This document shows positions 27,414 through 36,102 of a DNA stretch of 64,000 nt, piece after piece (position 1 is the stretch's first letter; each line of letters opens with the position of its first letter). The translations under genes and the position numbers were made by a program. The notes under the pieces are model-generated. The model saw nothing but the letters and a program-made list of their open reading frames with translations, made no database searches and was not told the origin of the DNA. The stretch is from Sphingomonas hengshuiensis (GTDB lineage Bacteria > Pseudomonadota > Alphaproteobacteria > Sphingomonadales > Sphingomonadaceae): positions 135,902-199,901 of the forward strand of contig QFNF01000001.1 in NCBI GenBank assembly GCA_003240755.1, in the 5' to 3' direction.

Positions 27414-28165
27414 CAGCGCGGCACCGGCACGGTTTCGATCGCCGCGCCCAGTTGGTCCAGCCACAGCGCCGGCCCGTCCTCGACCACGGTGGACGCGGAT
27501 TCGAGGATGAACCCGCCCCGTTCGACCTGGGCGTCGGCGACCGGGAACACCGCCTTGGGCAGCTTGCCCTCGACCAGCGCGATGTCGGCCTCGTGCATCC
27601 GCAGGATCGCCGATTCGGTGCCGTCGGCCAGCAGGTCGGCGGCGGCGTCGATCCGTTCGATCAGGTGGTTTACCGACACGCCGACTTCGCCGACGATCTG
27701 CCGGACCAGCGTCAGCACCGTGTGGCGCAGCCGGGCGGCCATCGCCTTGCGGTCGACATGGGTCGCCGTGCCGAGCGCATCGGCCAGTCTGGCGAGCAGC
27801 GCATGGTCGCGCGCGCTGTCCGACCGGCTGGCGGCGGCGGCGGCGGCCAGTCCCTCGGCATAGCCGGTGGCATGCGCCTCGGCCACCGGGTCCAGCGTCG
27901 ATGCGACCTCGTCGACCACGGTGGAAAACGGGTCCCAGCCCTCGGTCGGGTTCGCCTCCGGGTCGGCGGGGCGGAAATGCTTCGGTCCGCTCGCCGGGTC
28001 GGTCGCATCGAAACCGGCGGGGCGCACCGGCATCACGCCGGTCGCCGCGAACGGATCGGGCGTGCCGAACGCGCGCGCCAGGATATCGGCGGCGGCGACA
28101 TGGCGGCTGGCAAAGCCGGCGACGAAGCCGCCGGCGGAAGGGGCGGGGGCGGCGCTCTCAAACAT
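27413..28165 (-). CDS. fliH: Flagellar assembly protein FliH
   Basis: A 250-residue protein between fliG and fliI. The N-terminal half is disordered and Ala/Pro-rich; the C-terminal half has helical periodicity followed by the FliH/YscL-type end. FliH dimers bind FliI and tether it to FliN in the C-ring. Sequence conservation is weak, so the name depends strongly on position and length. It overlaps fliG by 8 bp and fliI by one base. Confidence 0.85.
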   Translation of the reverse strand: MFESAAPAPSAGGFVAGFASRHVAAADILARAFGTPDPFAATGVMPVRPAGFDATDPASGPKHFRPADPEANPTEGWDPFSTVVDEVASTLDPVAEAHATGYAEGLAAAAAASRSDSARDHALLARLADALGTATHVDRKAMAARLRHTVLTLVRQIVGEVGVSVNHLIERIDAAADLLADGTESAILRMHEADIALVEGKLPKAVFPVADAQVERGGFILESASTVVEDGPALWLDQLGAAIETVPVPR

Positions 28166-29165
28166 AATCGTCGTCGCCGCCGCCCATCATGATCGTTCCG
28201 TCCTTGGCCAATTGGCGCGCGATGGTGATGACGCCCTTCTGCGCGTCGAGCACCTCCGCCAGCTTCATGGGGCCGCGCGCCTCCATCTCGTCGCGGATGC
28301 CGTCGGCGGCACGCGCCGACATGCAGCCGAGGAACCGGCCGCGGGCGGCCTCGTCCACGCCCTTGAGCGCGCGCACCAGCATGTCGCTTTCGACGTTGCG
28401 GATCAGCACGCCCAGATTCTTGTCGTCCATCTCCAGCAGATTGTCGAAGACGAACAGTTGGTCCTCGATCTGGCGGGCGATGTCGCGGTCGATCTTGGCC
28501 AGTTTCGGCATGACCCGCGTTTCGGTCGCCTTGCGGCCCGACGACAGGATCTTGGCGGCGTCCTTGGCCCCGCCCAACTGTACCCCGGCGCCGCCGGTCC
28601 GGCCGGTCTTGCGCCGCGACAGCATCGACTTCAGCGTGTCGATCGCCTCGGGCTGGATCGGGCCCAGCCTCGCGATGCGGTGCAGGATCTGCGGCTGCGC
28701 GGCTTCGGGCAGCCCCTCGAGGACCTGCGCGGCGATGCCGGGTTCGAGATTGGCGAGCAGCACCGCCGCGATCTGCGGATGCTCGTCCTTGATGAGGCCG
28801 ATGATCTCGGACGCGTCCATCCAGTCGAGCAGCTCGATCGCGCAGGCGGTTTCGGCCGGGGTGATGCGTGCCAGCACGCTTTCCGCCTTGTCCGGCCCCA
28901 GCGCCCGGTTCATCACCTGCTCGATATGCGGGCGCGGGTCGAAGCCGACCGTGGTGCGCTCGCGCGCCTTCTCGACGAAATCGTCGAGCACCGCTGTCAC
29001 CTCGTCCTCGCTGACATCGGCGACGCTGAACATCGCCTTGCCCAGTTGCTGCACCTCTTCGGGGTCCAGCTTCTGCAGGATCGCGGCGGCTTCCTCCTCG
29101 CCGACCAGCATCATCAGGACGGCGGCGCGCTCGACGCCGTTATGGATACGGGCGGGGGCGTTCAC
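28158..29165 (-). CDS. fliG: Flagellar motor switch protein FliG
   Basis: A 335-residue protein that links the MS-ring to the C-ring and makes contact with the stator. RAAVLMMLVGEEEAAAILQKLDPEEVQQLG is the FliG_N domain; LDWMDASEIIGLIKDEHPQIAAVLLANL is in the middle domain; FVFDNLLEMDDKNLGVLIRNV with the charged ridge of the torque helix is in the C-terminal domain. The short Gly-rich tail ends DDDYV. The start overlaps the fliF stop (ATGA). Confidence 0.96.
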   Translation of the reverse strand: MNAPARIHNGVERAAVLMMLVGEEEAAAILQKLDPEEVQQLGKAMFSVADVSEDEVTAVLDDFVEKARERTTVGFDPRPHIEQVMNRALGPDKAESVLARITPAETACAIELLDWMDASEIIGLIKDEHPQIAAVLLANLEPGIAAQVLEGLPEAAQPQILHRIARLGPIQPEAIDTLKSMLSRRKTGRTGGAGVQLGGAKDAAKILSSGRKATETRVMPKLAKIDRDIARQIEDQLFVFDNLLEMDDKNLGVLIRNVESDMLVRALKGVDEAARGRFLGCMSARAADGIRDEMEARGPMKLAEVLDAQKGVITIARQLAKDGTIMMGGGDDDYV

Positions 29166-30853
29166 TGCCTGGCGTCCGACTGGATCATGTCGCGGATGGC
29201 GAGCGCGGCGCGCGCCGGATTGTCGCGGGTGAAGCCGCGGACCAGCCCGACCCGGTCGTCATAGCTGCGCGCGCCCTCCAGCATTTCCATGCTGACCTGA
29301 TCGGCGGCGCCGGGCACCGGGCCGGCAGGTGCGGCGAGCGCGGCGGTATCGGCGTTGCCGGCCGCGGCGGTATCGGCCTCGCGCCGCCTGGTCATCGCCT
29401 TCACCATCGGGCGGACGCCCATGAACAGGACCAGCAGCGCGATGACCAGCGCGGTGCCGTTGCGCGCCGCCAGCGGTACCCAGTCGGCATCGTACCACGG
29501 GCGGGCGACGTCGCCGGCGACCGCATCGGGGGAGAATTTGCGGCTGATGACCGTCACCGTGTCCTGGCGCTGCTGGTTGTAGCCGACCGCCGCCTTCACC
29601 AGGTCGTTGATCTGCTGGATTTCGGCCGGGGTGCGCGGCTTGGCCCCTTCGGGTTCGCGCAGCAGCACGGCCACCGACAGGCGACGGATCGATCCGGGCG
29701 CGGCGCGGGTCACGGACACTTCCTTGCCCAGGTCATAGGCGCGGTTGAAATTCTCGCTGGTCTTGACCGGCGGGGTGGCACCGGGCGCGGTGCCGGGCTG
29801 CACCGTCGCACCCGCCGGACCGGGGGTCGCGGTCGCCAGCGTCGATGCCGCGGGCGGGGTATTGCTCAGCGCACCGGGAACGCCGCCGGGGGTCGTCTCG
29901 CCGGGGGTGTTGCCCTGCCAGTTGCCCTGCTCGGCGCGGACCACGCCCTGCTTGTCATAGCTTTCGCGCGTCGCCTGGCTTTCGTCGAGGTCGACGTCGG
30001 CCTGGATCTCGGCCGAAAAATTGCCGGCACCCAGCAACGGGGTCAGCAGCGTGTTGAGCTGTGCGCGATACTTGTCCTCGATCCGGCGCTGGTAATCGAT
30101 CCGCTCGTCGGACAGGGTCGATCCCTCGCTGCCGTCGGTCGGCTTGCTCAGCAGCGCGCCCATCTGGTCGATGATCGTCACCTGATCGGCCTTCATCCCC
30201 GGCACCGAGCTGGCGACGAGGTTGACGATCGAGCGGACCTGCGCCTGGGTGAGGCTGCGGCCGGGTTCGAGGCGGACGATGACCGACGCGGATGGCTGCG
30301 CATTGTCGCGCACGAACACCGACGATTCGGGCATGGCCAGGTGGACGCGGGCATCGGCGACCGATTCGATCTCGCCGATCGACTTGGCCAGCTCGGTCTC
30401 GCGCGCCTGGCGCAGCCGTTCGCCCTCGACGGCGCGGCTGACGCCCATCGGCAACTGGTCGAGGATCGCATAGCCGCCCGGCGCCGCCTTGGGCAGGCCC
30501 TGTCCGGCCAGCAGGATGCGCGCGCGGTGATAATCGTCCTCGGCGACGGTGATCCCGCCCGAATCGTCGACGCTGCTGCTGATCTTCGCCGCGCCGAGCG
30601 CGTCGACCACCGCCTGCTTGTCGCTGTCGGGCAGTTGCGGGAACAGCACGCGCTGCGGCGGCGTCGCCAGCGCCATCCACGCCAGCGCCGCGGACAGCAC
30701 CAGCCCCGCGATGAAGATCATCGGCAGGCTGCGCTTGACCGCGGGGTTCTTCATCAGCCCGGTGATCTGGGTCAGCGGATTGGCGAAGCGGCCCGGACCG
30801 GGCGCTGCGACGGCGGCGGGAACGCCGCCGGTGGTGGCGAGTGCGTTTTCCAT
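29162..30853 (-). CDS. fliF: Flagellar MS-ring protein FliF
   Basis: A 563-residue protein with a transmembrane helix near residue 50 (MIFIAGLVLSAALAWMAL), the YscJ-like ring-building motifs, a Gly/Pro/Ala-rich variable stretch (about residues 310-360) and a second helix near residue 465 (GTALVIALLVLFMGV) before the cytosolic FliG-binding tail. VYFPQL-type start is VLFPQLPDSDKQAVVDAL. The length matches FliF in other Proteobacteria. It starts two codons after the fliE stop. Confidence 0.95.
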   Translation of the reverse strand: MENALATTGGVPAAVAAPGPGRFANPLTQITGLMKNPAVKRSLPMIFIAGLVLSAALAWMALATPPQRVLFPQLPDSDKQAVVDALGAAKISSSVDDSGGITVAEDDYHRARILLAGQGLPKAAPGGYAILDQLPMGVSRAVEGERLRQARETELAKSIGEIESVADARVHLAMPESSVFVRDNAQPSASVIVRLEPGRSLTQAQVRSIVNLVASSVPGMKADQVTIIDQMGALLSKPTDGSEGSTLSDERIDYQRRIEDKYRAQLNTLLTPLLGAGNFSAEIQADVDLDESQATRESYDKQGVVRAEQGNWQGNTPGETTPGGVPGALSNTPPAASTLATATPGPAGATVQPGTAPGATPPVKTSENFNRAYDLGKEVSVTRAAPGSIRRLSVAVLLREPEGAKPRTPAEIQQINDLVKAAVGYNQQRQDTVTVISRKFSPDAVAGDVARPWYDADWVPLAARNGTALVIALLVLFMGVRPMVKAMTRRREADTAAAGNADTAALAAPAGPVPGAADQVSMEMLEGARSYDDRVGLVRGFTRDNPARAALAIRDMIQSDARQ

Positions 30854-30854
30854 A

Positions 30855-31220
30855 TCAGACCGGCATGCTCATGATGTCCTTGTAGGCGGACAGGAGTTTG
30901 TTCCTGACCTGCATCGTGGCCTCGAAGCCGACCGATGCCTGCTGGCGCGCCATCATCACCTTCGCGATGTCCACGGTCTCGCCGCGTTCGTACATCGCCG
31001 ACAATTCGCTCGCCTTGTTCTGCTGCGCGTTCACGCCCTTCAGCGCGTCGCCCATCGCGTCGGCGAAGCTGGCCGGCTTCGCCGGCTCGGCCGGCGCCGG
31101 GGCGGCGGCCGCCTGCGCGTTCGCCTTCGACAGCGCCTGGTTGCGCTCGAGGATCTGGGCGCGCAGCGCCATCACCCGGTCGATGCCCATCGCACCGCCG
31201 ACCCCGCCGACGCCGCTCAT
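30855..31220 (-). CDS. fliE: Flagellar hook-basal body protein FliE
   Basis: A 121-residue protein that joins the MS-ring to the rod. The C-terminal block ASFADAMGDALKGVNAQQNKASELSAMYERGETVDIAKVMMARQQASVGFEATMQVRNKLLSAYKDIMSM is the FliE family sequence (here cut by residues for clarity: key words GETVDIAKVMMA and NKLLSAYKDIM). The ATG overlaps the stop of the sigma-54 activator gene as ATGA, so fliE and all following fli genes may be read from the activator promoter. Confidence 0.95.
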   Translation of the reverse strand: MSGVGGVGGAMGIDRVMALRAQILERNQALSKANAQAAAAPAPAEPAKPASFADAMGDALKGVNAQQNKASELSAMYERGETVDIAKVMMARQQASVGFEATMQVRNKLLSAYKDIMSMPV

Positions 31221-32503
31221 GCCGATGCCGCCATCGACTGGGTCGCGCCAGGCTGGCCGAGCAGCTCGCCGGCCTCACGCGCCTTGGCGAGGCGGTAGCG
31301 CAGCGTGCGCTCCGAAATGCCCAGCCGCCGCGCGGTTTCGATCCGGTTGCCGCCGCATTCCTCCAGCGTGCGGCGGATCGCCGCGAACTCGTGGATCTGG
31401 ACGATGTTGGTCAGCGTGCCCGCCACCGGCTCGACCGCGCGCAGCGGCGATGCCGGTGCCGGCGCGCTCGCCCGGTCGAACACGATGTCCTGCGCCTCGA
31501 TCCGGTCGCCCGTGCCCAGCAGCAGCGCGCGCTGGATCACATTCTCCAGCTCGCGGGCATTGCCCGGCCAGTCGTGGCGGACCAGCACCGCCAGCGCCTC
31601 GTCCGAAATCCACGGCAGTTGCCCCCGCATCCCGGCATGGCGCACCACCATCGCGGCGGCGAGCGCGGCGACATCGCCCGGCCGCTCGCACAGCGCGCGG
31701 GTGGCGAGCGGAAAGACGCTCAGCCGGTAATAGAGGTCGGCGCGGAACCGCCCCGCCGCCACTTCGTCCTGCAGGTCGCGATTGGCACAAGCGACGACGC
31801 GGACGTCGACCGCCTCGGCCTGGGTCGCGCCGATCGGCACGACCTCGCGCTCCTGCAACACCCGCAGCAGCTTGGCCTGCAGCGGCAGCGGCATTTCCGC
31901 GATCTCGTCGAGCAGCAGCGTGCCGCCATGCGCCGCGCGGAAAAAGCCTTCGCCCGCCGCCCCCGCGCCGGTGAACGCACCCTTCACATGGCCGAACAGC
32001 ATCGCTTCCAGCATGGTTTCGGGGAGCGCCGCGCAATTGATCGCGATGAACGGGCCGTCGGCGCGCGCGCTCTCGGCATGGATGGTGCGGGCCAGCACTT
32101 CCTTGCCGGTGCCGGTCGGGCCGTTGACCAGCACGGTGATGTCGGCGGCGGCGACGCGGCGGGCCAGCGCGTGGAGCGCGAGGCTCTCGGGATCGGCCGC
32201 CACCGCCTCGTGCCGGCCGCGCAGCAGGGCGGCGGCAAAGGCATGGGCCAGTTCGGTGTCGGCGTGGGAATAGGACAGGCGGGCGGGGCGGCCGCCCTCG
32301 AACGGCGTCGCGGCCGCCGGACCGTCGGCCAGCACCAGCGTCCGGGCGGCGATCGGCGGCACTTCGCCTTCCATGACCAGGAACACGTCGCCCGGACCCG
32401 GCTTCTGCCCGGCATTGGCGAGTGCGAACCCTTGCGCGCGCAGCGACGAGACCAGCGTGAACCTGGACGCGAGCACGGCGGCGGACGGATAGATCGAGCG
32501 CAT
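31217..32503 (-). CDS. Sigma-54-dependent flagellar transcription activator without receiver domain (FlbD/FleQ-like)
   Basis: A 428-residue AAA+ activator. Walker A is GPTGTGKE (128-135), the sigma-54-contact loop is GAFTGA (175-180), Walker B is LLLDE (196-200), and a Fis-type helix-turn-helix ends the protein (NRIETARRLGISERTLRYRL). The N-terminal 105 residues do not contain a phosphoacceptor Asp in a receiver fold, so the activator is probably controlled by something other than phosphorylation. It is the first gene of the fliE-F-G-H-I-J block by ATGA overlap. A perfect TTTGCCGGCAAA palindrome lies 31 bp upstream of the start, possibly for autoregulation. Its targets are probably the four sigma-54 promoters described here. 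Confidence 0.9.
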   Translation of the reverse strand: MRSIYPSAAVLASRFTLVSSLRAQGFALANAGQKPGPGDVFLVMEGEVPPIAARTLVLADGPAAATPFEGGRPARLSYSHADTELAHAFAAALLRGRHEAVAADPESLALHALARRVAAADITVLVNGPTGTGKEVLARTIHAESARADGPFIAINCAALPETMLEAMLFGHVKGAFTGAGAAGEGFFRAAHGGTLLLDEIAEMPLPLQAKLLRVLQEREVVPIGATQAEAVDVRVVACANRDLQDEVAAGRFRADLYYRLSVFPLATRALCERPGDVAALAAAMVVRHAGMRGQLPWISDEALAVLVRHDWPGNARELENVIQRALLLGTGDRIEAQDIVFDRASAPAPASPLRAVEPVAGTLTNIVQIHEFAAIRRTLEECGGNRIETARRLGISERTLRYRLAKAREAGELLGQPGATQSMAASA

Positions 32504-32533
32504 CGGTTTGGAAATCCCCCTGTACGGCACCTC

Positions 32534-32545
32534 TTTGCCGGCAAA
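32534..32545. promoter_or_regulatory. TTTGCCGGCAAA palindrome, candidate operator of the activator
   Basis: A 12-bp perfect palindrome 31 bp upstream of the sigma-54 activator start and about 200 bp upstream of fliC. The same half-site TTGCCG/CGGCAA is clustered at 41723-41795 next to two sigma-54 promoters. The binding factor is inferred, not shown. Confidence 0.55.
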
Positions 32546-32643
32546 TGGTTAACGGCCGGTAAAATGAACCCCGATTCGGCTCTGTACTCCGCGTACGCTC
32601 TCGTGCGCGCGCGAAGGGCCGCGGAAATCCGGAACTTTTTTCC

Positions 32644-32670
32644 TTAACCCGGTCCGATGCGTGCCGTTTC
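32644..32670 (+). promoter_or_regulatory. Sigma-28-type promoter of flagellin gene
   Basis: TTAA, 15 bases, then GCCGTTTC; the spacing and the GCGTGCCGTT words match the fliD promoter. The predicted start is near 32677, about 70 nt before the fliC ATG at 32747. A strong GGAGG (32734-32738) lies 8 bases before the ATG. Confidence 0.7.
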
Positions 32671-32746
32671 TCCGGGCAGCAGCTTCGATCCCGATCGCTT
32701 CAAGGGGGGACGCGGGGCGCTGGAAGTCAGACTGGAGGACACACCA

Positions 32747-34729
32747 ATGACCGTTATCGGATCCAACATCGGATCGCTCCGCGCCGCCAACGCCTCGACC
32801 ACCGCGAACGACGCGCTCAAGGCGTCGATGGAGCGCCTGTCGACCGGCAAGCGCATCAACTCGGCCAAGGACGACGCCGCCGGCCTCGCCATCGCCAGCC
32901 GCATGACCAGCCAGATCAAGACGATGGCCGTCGCCGCGCGCAACGCCAATGACGGCATCTCGATGGCGCAGACCGCCGAAGGCGCGCTGGGCGAAGTCAC
33001 CAACATGCTGCAGCGCATGAAGGAACTCGCCGGCCAGGCCGCGAACGGCACGCTGGGTTCGTCGGAACGCAAGTCGCTCCAGTCGGAAGTCTCGCAGCTC
33101 ACCGCGCAGATCAACGACATCTCGACCAAGACCAACTTCAACGGCATCAACCTGCTCGACGGCACGGTGAAGAGCGTCTCGCTCCAGACCGGCGCGCAGG
33201 CCGGTCAGACCACCTCGGTCAAGCTCGCCAACACCTCGGCCACCGCGCTCGGCCTGAACGGCTACCGCGTCGAAGGCCAGGCGACGACCGGTCGCATCAG
33301 CAACGCGACGATCGCGGTCGGCGATCTCCAGTTGAACGGCAAGAACGCGCTGGGCACCGCCCTGACCGCCGGCACCGCCGAGACCACCGCCGCCAGCATC
33401 AACGCGAACACCGGCCAGACCGGCGTGTCGGCATCGGCATATAACACGCTCGCGGGCGGTCCGATCGCATCGGGCGGCGTGACCAGCGCGACCGGTTTCT
33501 CGATCGCGGTCGGCGGTGGCACCGCCGTCAACGTGACCGGTGCGTCGGGTCAGGAACTGGTCGACAAGATCAACCGCGACGTGGGCGGCATCAGCGCCCA
33601 GCTCGACAGCGAGGGCAAGATCGTCCTGTCGAACGACACCGGCAAGACGATCGTGATCGCCGGCGCCGATGCGGGCAAGGCGGGCTTCACCGCGGGTACC
33701 TATGGCGGCTTCGTCGCGCTGACCAGCTCGAACGGCCAGCCGATCGACATCAAGCGCGGCACGACGGGCGATGCGACCGATCTCGCCGCGATCGGCCTGA
33801 ACGAAACGACCGGAACCAACACGATCAAGGGTTCGTCGGCCGGTGCCGGTGCGCTCGGCACGACCGACGACGTCAAGATCAACGGCGTGGCCGTGGGCAG
33901 CTCGAACGACGCGTCGGCGGCGTCGAAGGCAGCGGCGATCAATGCGGTTTCGGCGCAGAGCGGCGTCACCGCGACCGCCACGACCAAGGCGACCGTGAAG
34001 CTCGACGCGGCGCTGCTCGTCGCCGGCAACGATCTGACGATCAACGGCGCGACCGTCGCCTTGTCGGACTCGGACGGCACGACCGGCATGTCGATGTCCG
34101 ACGTGGTGAAGAACATCAACTCGGCAGGGATCAGCGGCCTGGTCGCTTCGAGCGACGCGGATGGCAACCTGATCCTGACCTCGTCGACCGGCAACGACAT
34201 CACGCTGACCGACGGCCCGACCGCAGCGGGCGCGGGCATGGTCCTCAGCATGACGGGTGACGATGGCGGCGCTTCGACCGGTGCGATCGCCACCGGCCTG
34301 ACGCTGCGCGGCCGGGTGGAACTGAAGTCCGACACCGGTGCCGAAGTCCGCGTCGAAGGTTCGACCGCTTCGCTCGGCAAGGTCGGTCTGGCTGCCCAGG
34401 GCGGCGCGGCGAGCATGGTCGGCGGTGCGCTGAACGTCTCGACCCAGGCGAACGCCTCGGTCGCGATGAATGCCATCGACAAGGCGCTCGACAAGGTGTC
34501 GTCGATCCGCGGCGATCTGGGTGCGGTGCAGAACCGCCTGCAGGTCACTGTCAACAACCTGACGACCACCTCGTCGAACCTGCAGGAAGCGCGCAGCCGC
34601 ATCGAGGACACCGACTTCTCGGCGGAATCGACGGCGCTCGCCAAGGCGCAGATCCTCGGCCAGGCCTCGACCGCGATGCTGGCGCAGGCCAACCAGTCAC
34701 AGCAGGGCGTGCTCAAGCTGCTCGGCTGA
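32747..34729 (+). CDS. fliC: Flagellin
   Basis: A 660-residue flagellin. N-terminal D0/D1 helices ([36 protein letters not shown], residues 1 to about 170) and C-terminal helices (about 570-660, ending [20 protein letters not shown]) are intact. The central 400 residues are Thr/Gly/Ala-rich and contain a flagellin_IN-like stretch ([20 protein letters not shown]). At 660 residues it is larger than most alphaproteobacterial flagellins. It is monocistronic: own sigma-28-type promoter, GGAGG ribosome site, and a strong hairpin terminator 70 bp after the stop. No flaF or flbT is adjacent. Confidence 0.95.
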   Translation: MTVIGSNIGSLRAANASTTANDALKASMERLSTGKRINSAKDDAAGLAIASRMTSQIKTMAVAARNANDGISMAQTAEGALGEVTNMLQRMKELAGQAANGTLGSSERKSLQSEVSQLTAQINDISTKTNFNGINLLDGTVKSVSLQTGAQAGQTTSVKLANTSATALGLNGYRVEGQATTGRISNATIAVGDLQLNGKNALGTALTAGTAETTAASINANTGQTGVSASAYNTLAGGPIASGGVTSATGFSIAVGGGTAVNVTGASGQELVDKINRDVGGISAQLDSEGKIVLSNDTGKTIVIAGADAGKAGFTAGTYGGFVALTSSNGQPIDIKRGTTGDATDLAAIGLNETTGTNTIKGSSAGAGALGTTDDVKINGVAVGSSNDASAASKAAAINAVSAQSGVTATATTKATVKLDAALLVAGNDLTINGATVALSDSDGTTGMSMSDVVKNINSAGISGLVASSDADGNLILTSSTGNDITLTDGPTAAGAGMVLSMTGDDGGASTGAIATGLTLRGRVELKSDTGAEVRVEGSTASLGKVGLAAQGGAASMVGGALNVSTQANASVAMNAIDKALDKVSSIRGDLGAVQNRLQVTVNNLTTTSSNLQEARSRIEDTDFSAESTALAKAQILGQASTAMLAQANQSQQGVLKLLG

Positions 34730-34799
34730 TCCGGCTCCCGCCGCCGCCGTTCCCCCTTGAAGAAGGCGGCGACGGCGGACCTCCCGGCAACGGGACCAG

Positions 34800-34832
34800 A
34801 CCCCCGACGACCGTCAGGTCGCCGGGGGTTTC
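34800..34832 (+). terminator. Rho-independent terminator of fliC
   Basis: Hairpin ACCCCCGACGACC / GGTCGCCGGGGGT with loop GTCA (one mismatch), followed by TTTCGG. It lies 70 bp after the flagellin stop on the same strand. Confidence 0.75.
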
Positions 34833-35026
34833 GGCGTTCCGGACGGTGCGTGGCCGGACTCTATACATACAGGGGCGGCGGCGCCGGGCGTCCTTCCCGC
34901 TCTCCGGCGAAGGGGTTCGCCGACGTGACCCAACCGCACCCCCGCCCCCGCCGGGATACGCCCGGGCGGCCCCGTCGCTTTCCTACAGCCCACCTGCTGC
35001 GCTAAAGCGGGATGACTTCAGGCATA

Positions 35027-35127
35027 CCCGTTCGTCCTGAGTAGCCACTGAGCTTGTCGAAGGGGCGTATCGAAGGACTGCTTGCCAGGTGCTTCGATAT
35101 GGTCAGCCCCTGCTCAGCACGAACGGG
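35027..35127. repeat. Palindromic intergenic repeat, copy B
   Basis: A 101-bp element with terminal inverted repeats CCCGTTCGTCCTGAG / CTGCTCAGCACGAACGGG (near perfect). The left arm shares GTTCGTCCTGAGTAGCC and GTCGAAG with the element at 63857. The element ends cleanly on both sides and no gene is within it. Confidence 0.8.
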
Positions 35128-35244
35128 CAGGCTTCATGTCATCAGAGTCTAACCTCGACCTCCCGATCTTTCCCATCGTCCGACCCCGTCGTCACCCCCG
35201 GACCTGACCCGGGGACCCGCTTCTTCTCCGACCAGCGCACCGCC

Positions 35245-35291
35245 ACACCCACCGCGCGAGAAGCGCACGAGTGTGAACTTAGTGAACTTTG
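35245..35291. repeat. Short intergenic repeat with GTGAACTT core, copy 2
   Basis: Partner of 15370-15416: GTGTGAACTT, one base, then GTGAACTTT, preceded by a CCACACCC-type stretch. It sits directly before the fliA terminator hairpin. Role unknown. Confidence 0.55.
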
Positions 35292-35296
35292 AACGC

Positions 35297-35329
35297 GAAA
35301 ACGGGGCCGGACTCCTCGGTCCGACCCCG
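35297..35329 (-). terminator. Rho-independent terminator of the slt-flhA-fliA operon
   Basis: On the minus strand the stem CGGGGTCGGAC / GTCCGGCCCCG (one mismatch) with loop CGAGGA is followed by TTTTCGCG. It lies 27 bp after the fliA stop. Confidence 0.8.
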
Positions 35330-35355
35330 CCCAGGCATCTGTAAATGTGGGAAAA

Positions 35356-36102
35356 CTACCCGTTGGCCCGCTGCAGGGCCCGTTTCAGCTTTTCGTGCGC
35401 CGTCTTCTTGATCTGGCAGATGCGTGCCGCACCCACCCCCAGCACCTGCCCGATCTCCTCGAGGTTCAGTTCCTCGACATAATAAAGCTGGATCACCAGT
35501 GCCTCGCGTGTCGGCAGCGCGGCGATCGCGGCGATCAGCGTGTCGCGCAGCTCGCCCTCGGCCAGCGCCTCGAACGCGTCGGGGCCGTCGTCCATGAACC
35601 ACGGCGCCTCGTCGGTATAGACGTCGTCGATCGAATCGAACTGCACCGACTGGACATCGGCATAGTCGACGCGCAGCCGCCCCGGCGGCACGCCCAGCCG
35701 GTCGGCGATCTCGGCCGGCACCGGCGCGCGGCCCAGCTCCACGGTCAGGGTCGACACCGCCTTCGCATAGTCGCGCCGCCGCTTCATCGCGCCGCGGCTG
35801 ATCGTCGCCTGGCGACGCAGTTCGTCGATCATCGCCCCGCGCAGCCGCGTGGCGAGATATTGTTCGAACGTCACCGTGCCCCGGTCCTCGAAGCCCGGCA
35901 CCGCCTCGACCAGCGCGACGAGGCCGACCTGTACCAGGTCCTCGACATCGACCATCGTGCTCATATGGCCATGGACGTGCCACGCGATGCGGCGGACCAG
36001 CGGCAGGTGGCGGCGGACGATCGCGTCGCCGTCATTGGGCCTTGCGTGCCGGGTATAGACCGGCGTGGTCAGCCCGGGCTGGGGAAGGAAGGGGGCGTTC
36101 AT
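35356..36102 (-). CDS. fliA: RNA polymerase sigma factor for flagellar operon, sigma-28
   Basis: A 248-residue sigma factor. Region 2 has DVEDLVQVGLVALVEAVPGFE and FEQYLATRLRGAMIDELRR, typical of FliA; region 3 has RAPVPAEIADRLGV; region 4 has LPTREALVIQLYYVEELNLEEIGQVLGV with the C-terminal helix-turn-helix. FliA reads late flagellar promoters and is held by FlgM (encoded at 39509). The four TAAA/TTAA-N15-GCCGTT sites in this window are its likely targets. The start overlaps the flhA stop as ATGA. Confidence 0.95.
   Translation of the reverse strand: MNAPFLPQPGLTTPVYTRHARPNDGDAIVRRHLPLVRRIAWHVHGHMSTMVDVEDLVQVGLVALVEAVPGFEDRGTVTFEQYLATRLRGAMIDELRRQATISRGAMKRRRDYAKAVSTLTVELGRAPVPAEIADRLGVPPGRLRVDYADVQSVQFDSIDDVYTDEAPWFMDDGPDAFEALAEGELRDTLIAAIAALPTREALVIQLYYVEELNLEEIGQVLGVGAARICQIKKTAHEKLKRALQRANG

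Larger units (their letters stand above)
34833..35296. other. 464-bp non-coding stretch between fliC terminator and fliA
   Basis: No supportable gene. It holds a palindromic repeat (35027-35127) and a GTGAACTT-type repeat (35245-35291). The rest is GC-rich with stop codons in all frames and no conserved protein sequence. Confidence 0.7.

Noticed and set aside
32526..32538. GGCAC...TTGC sequence upstream of fliC resembling a sigma-54 promoter
   Set aside because: GG and GC are separated by 9 instead of 10 bases; sigma-54 is strict on this spacing, and a better sigma-28-type site lies downstream.
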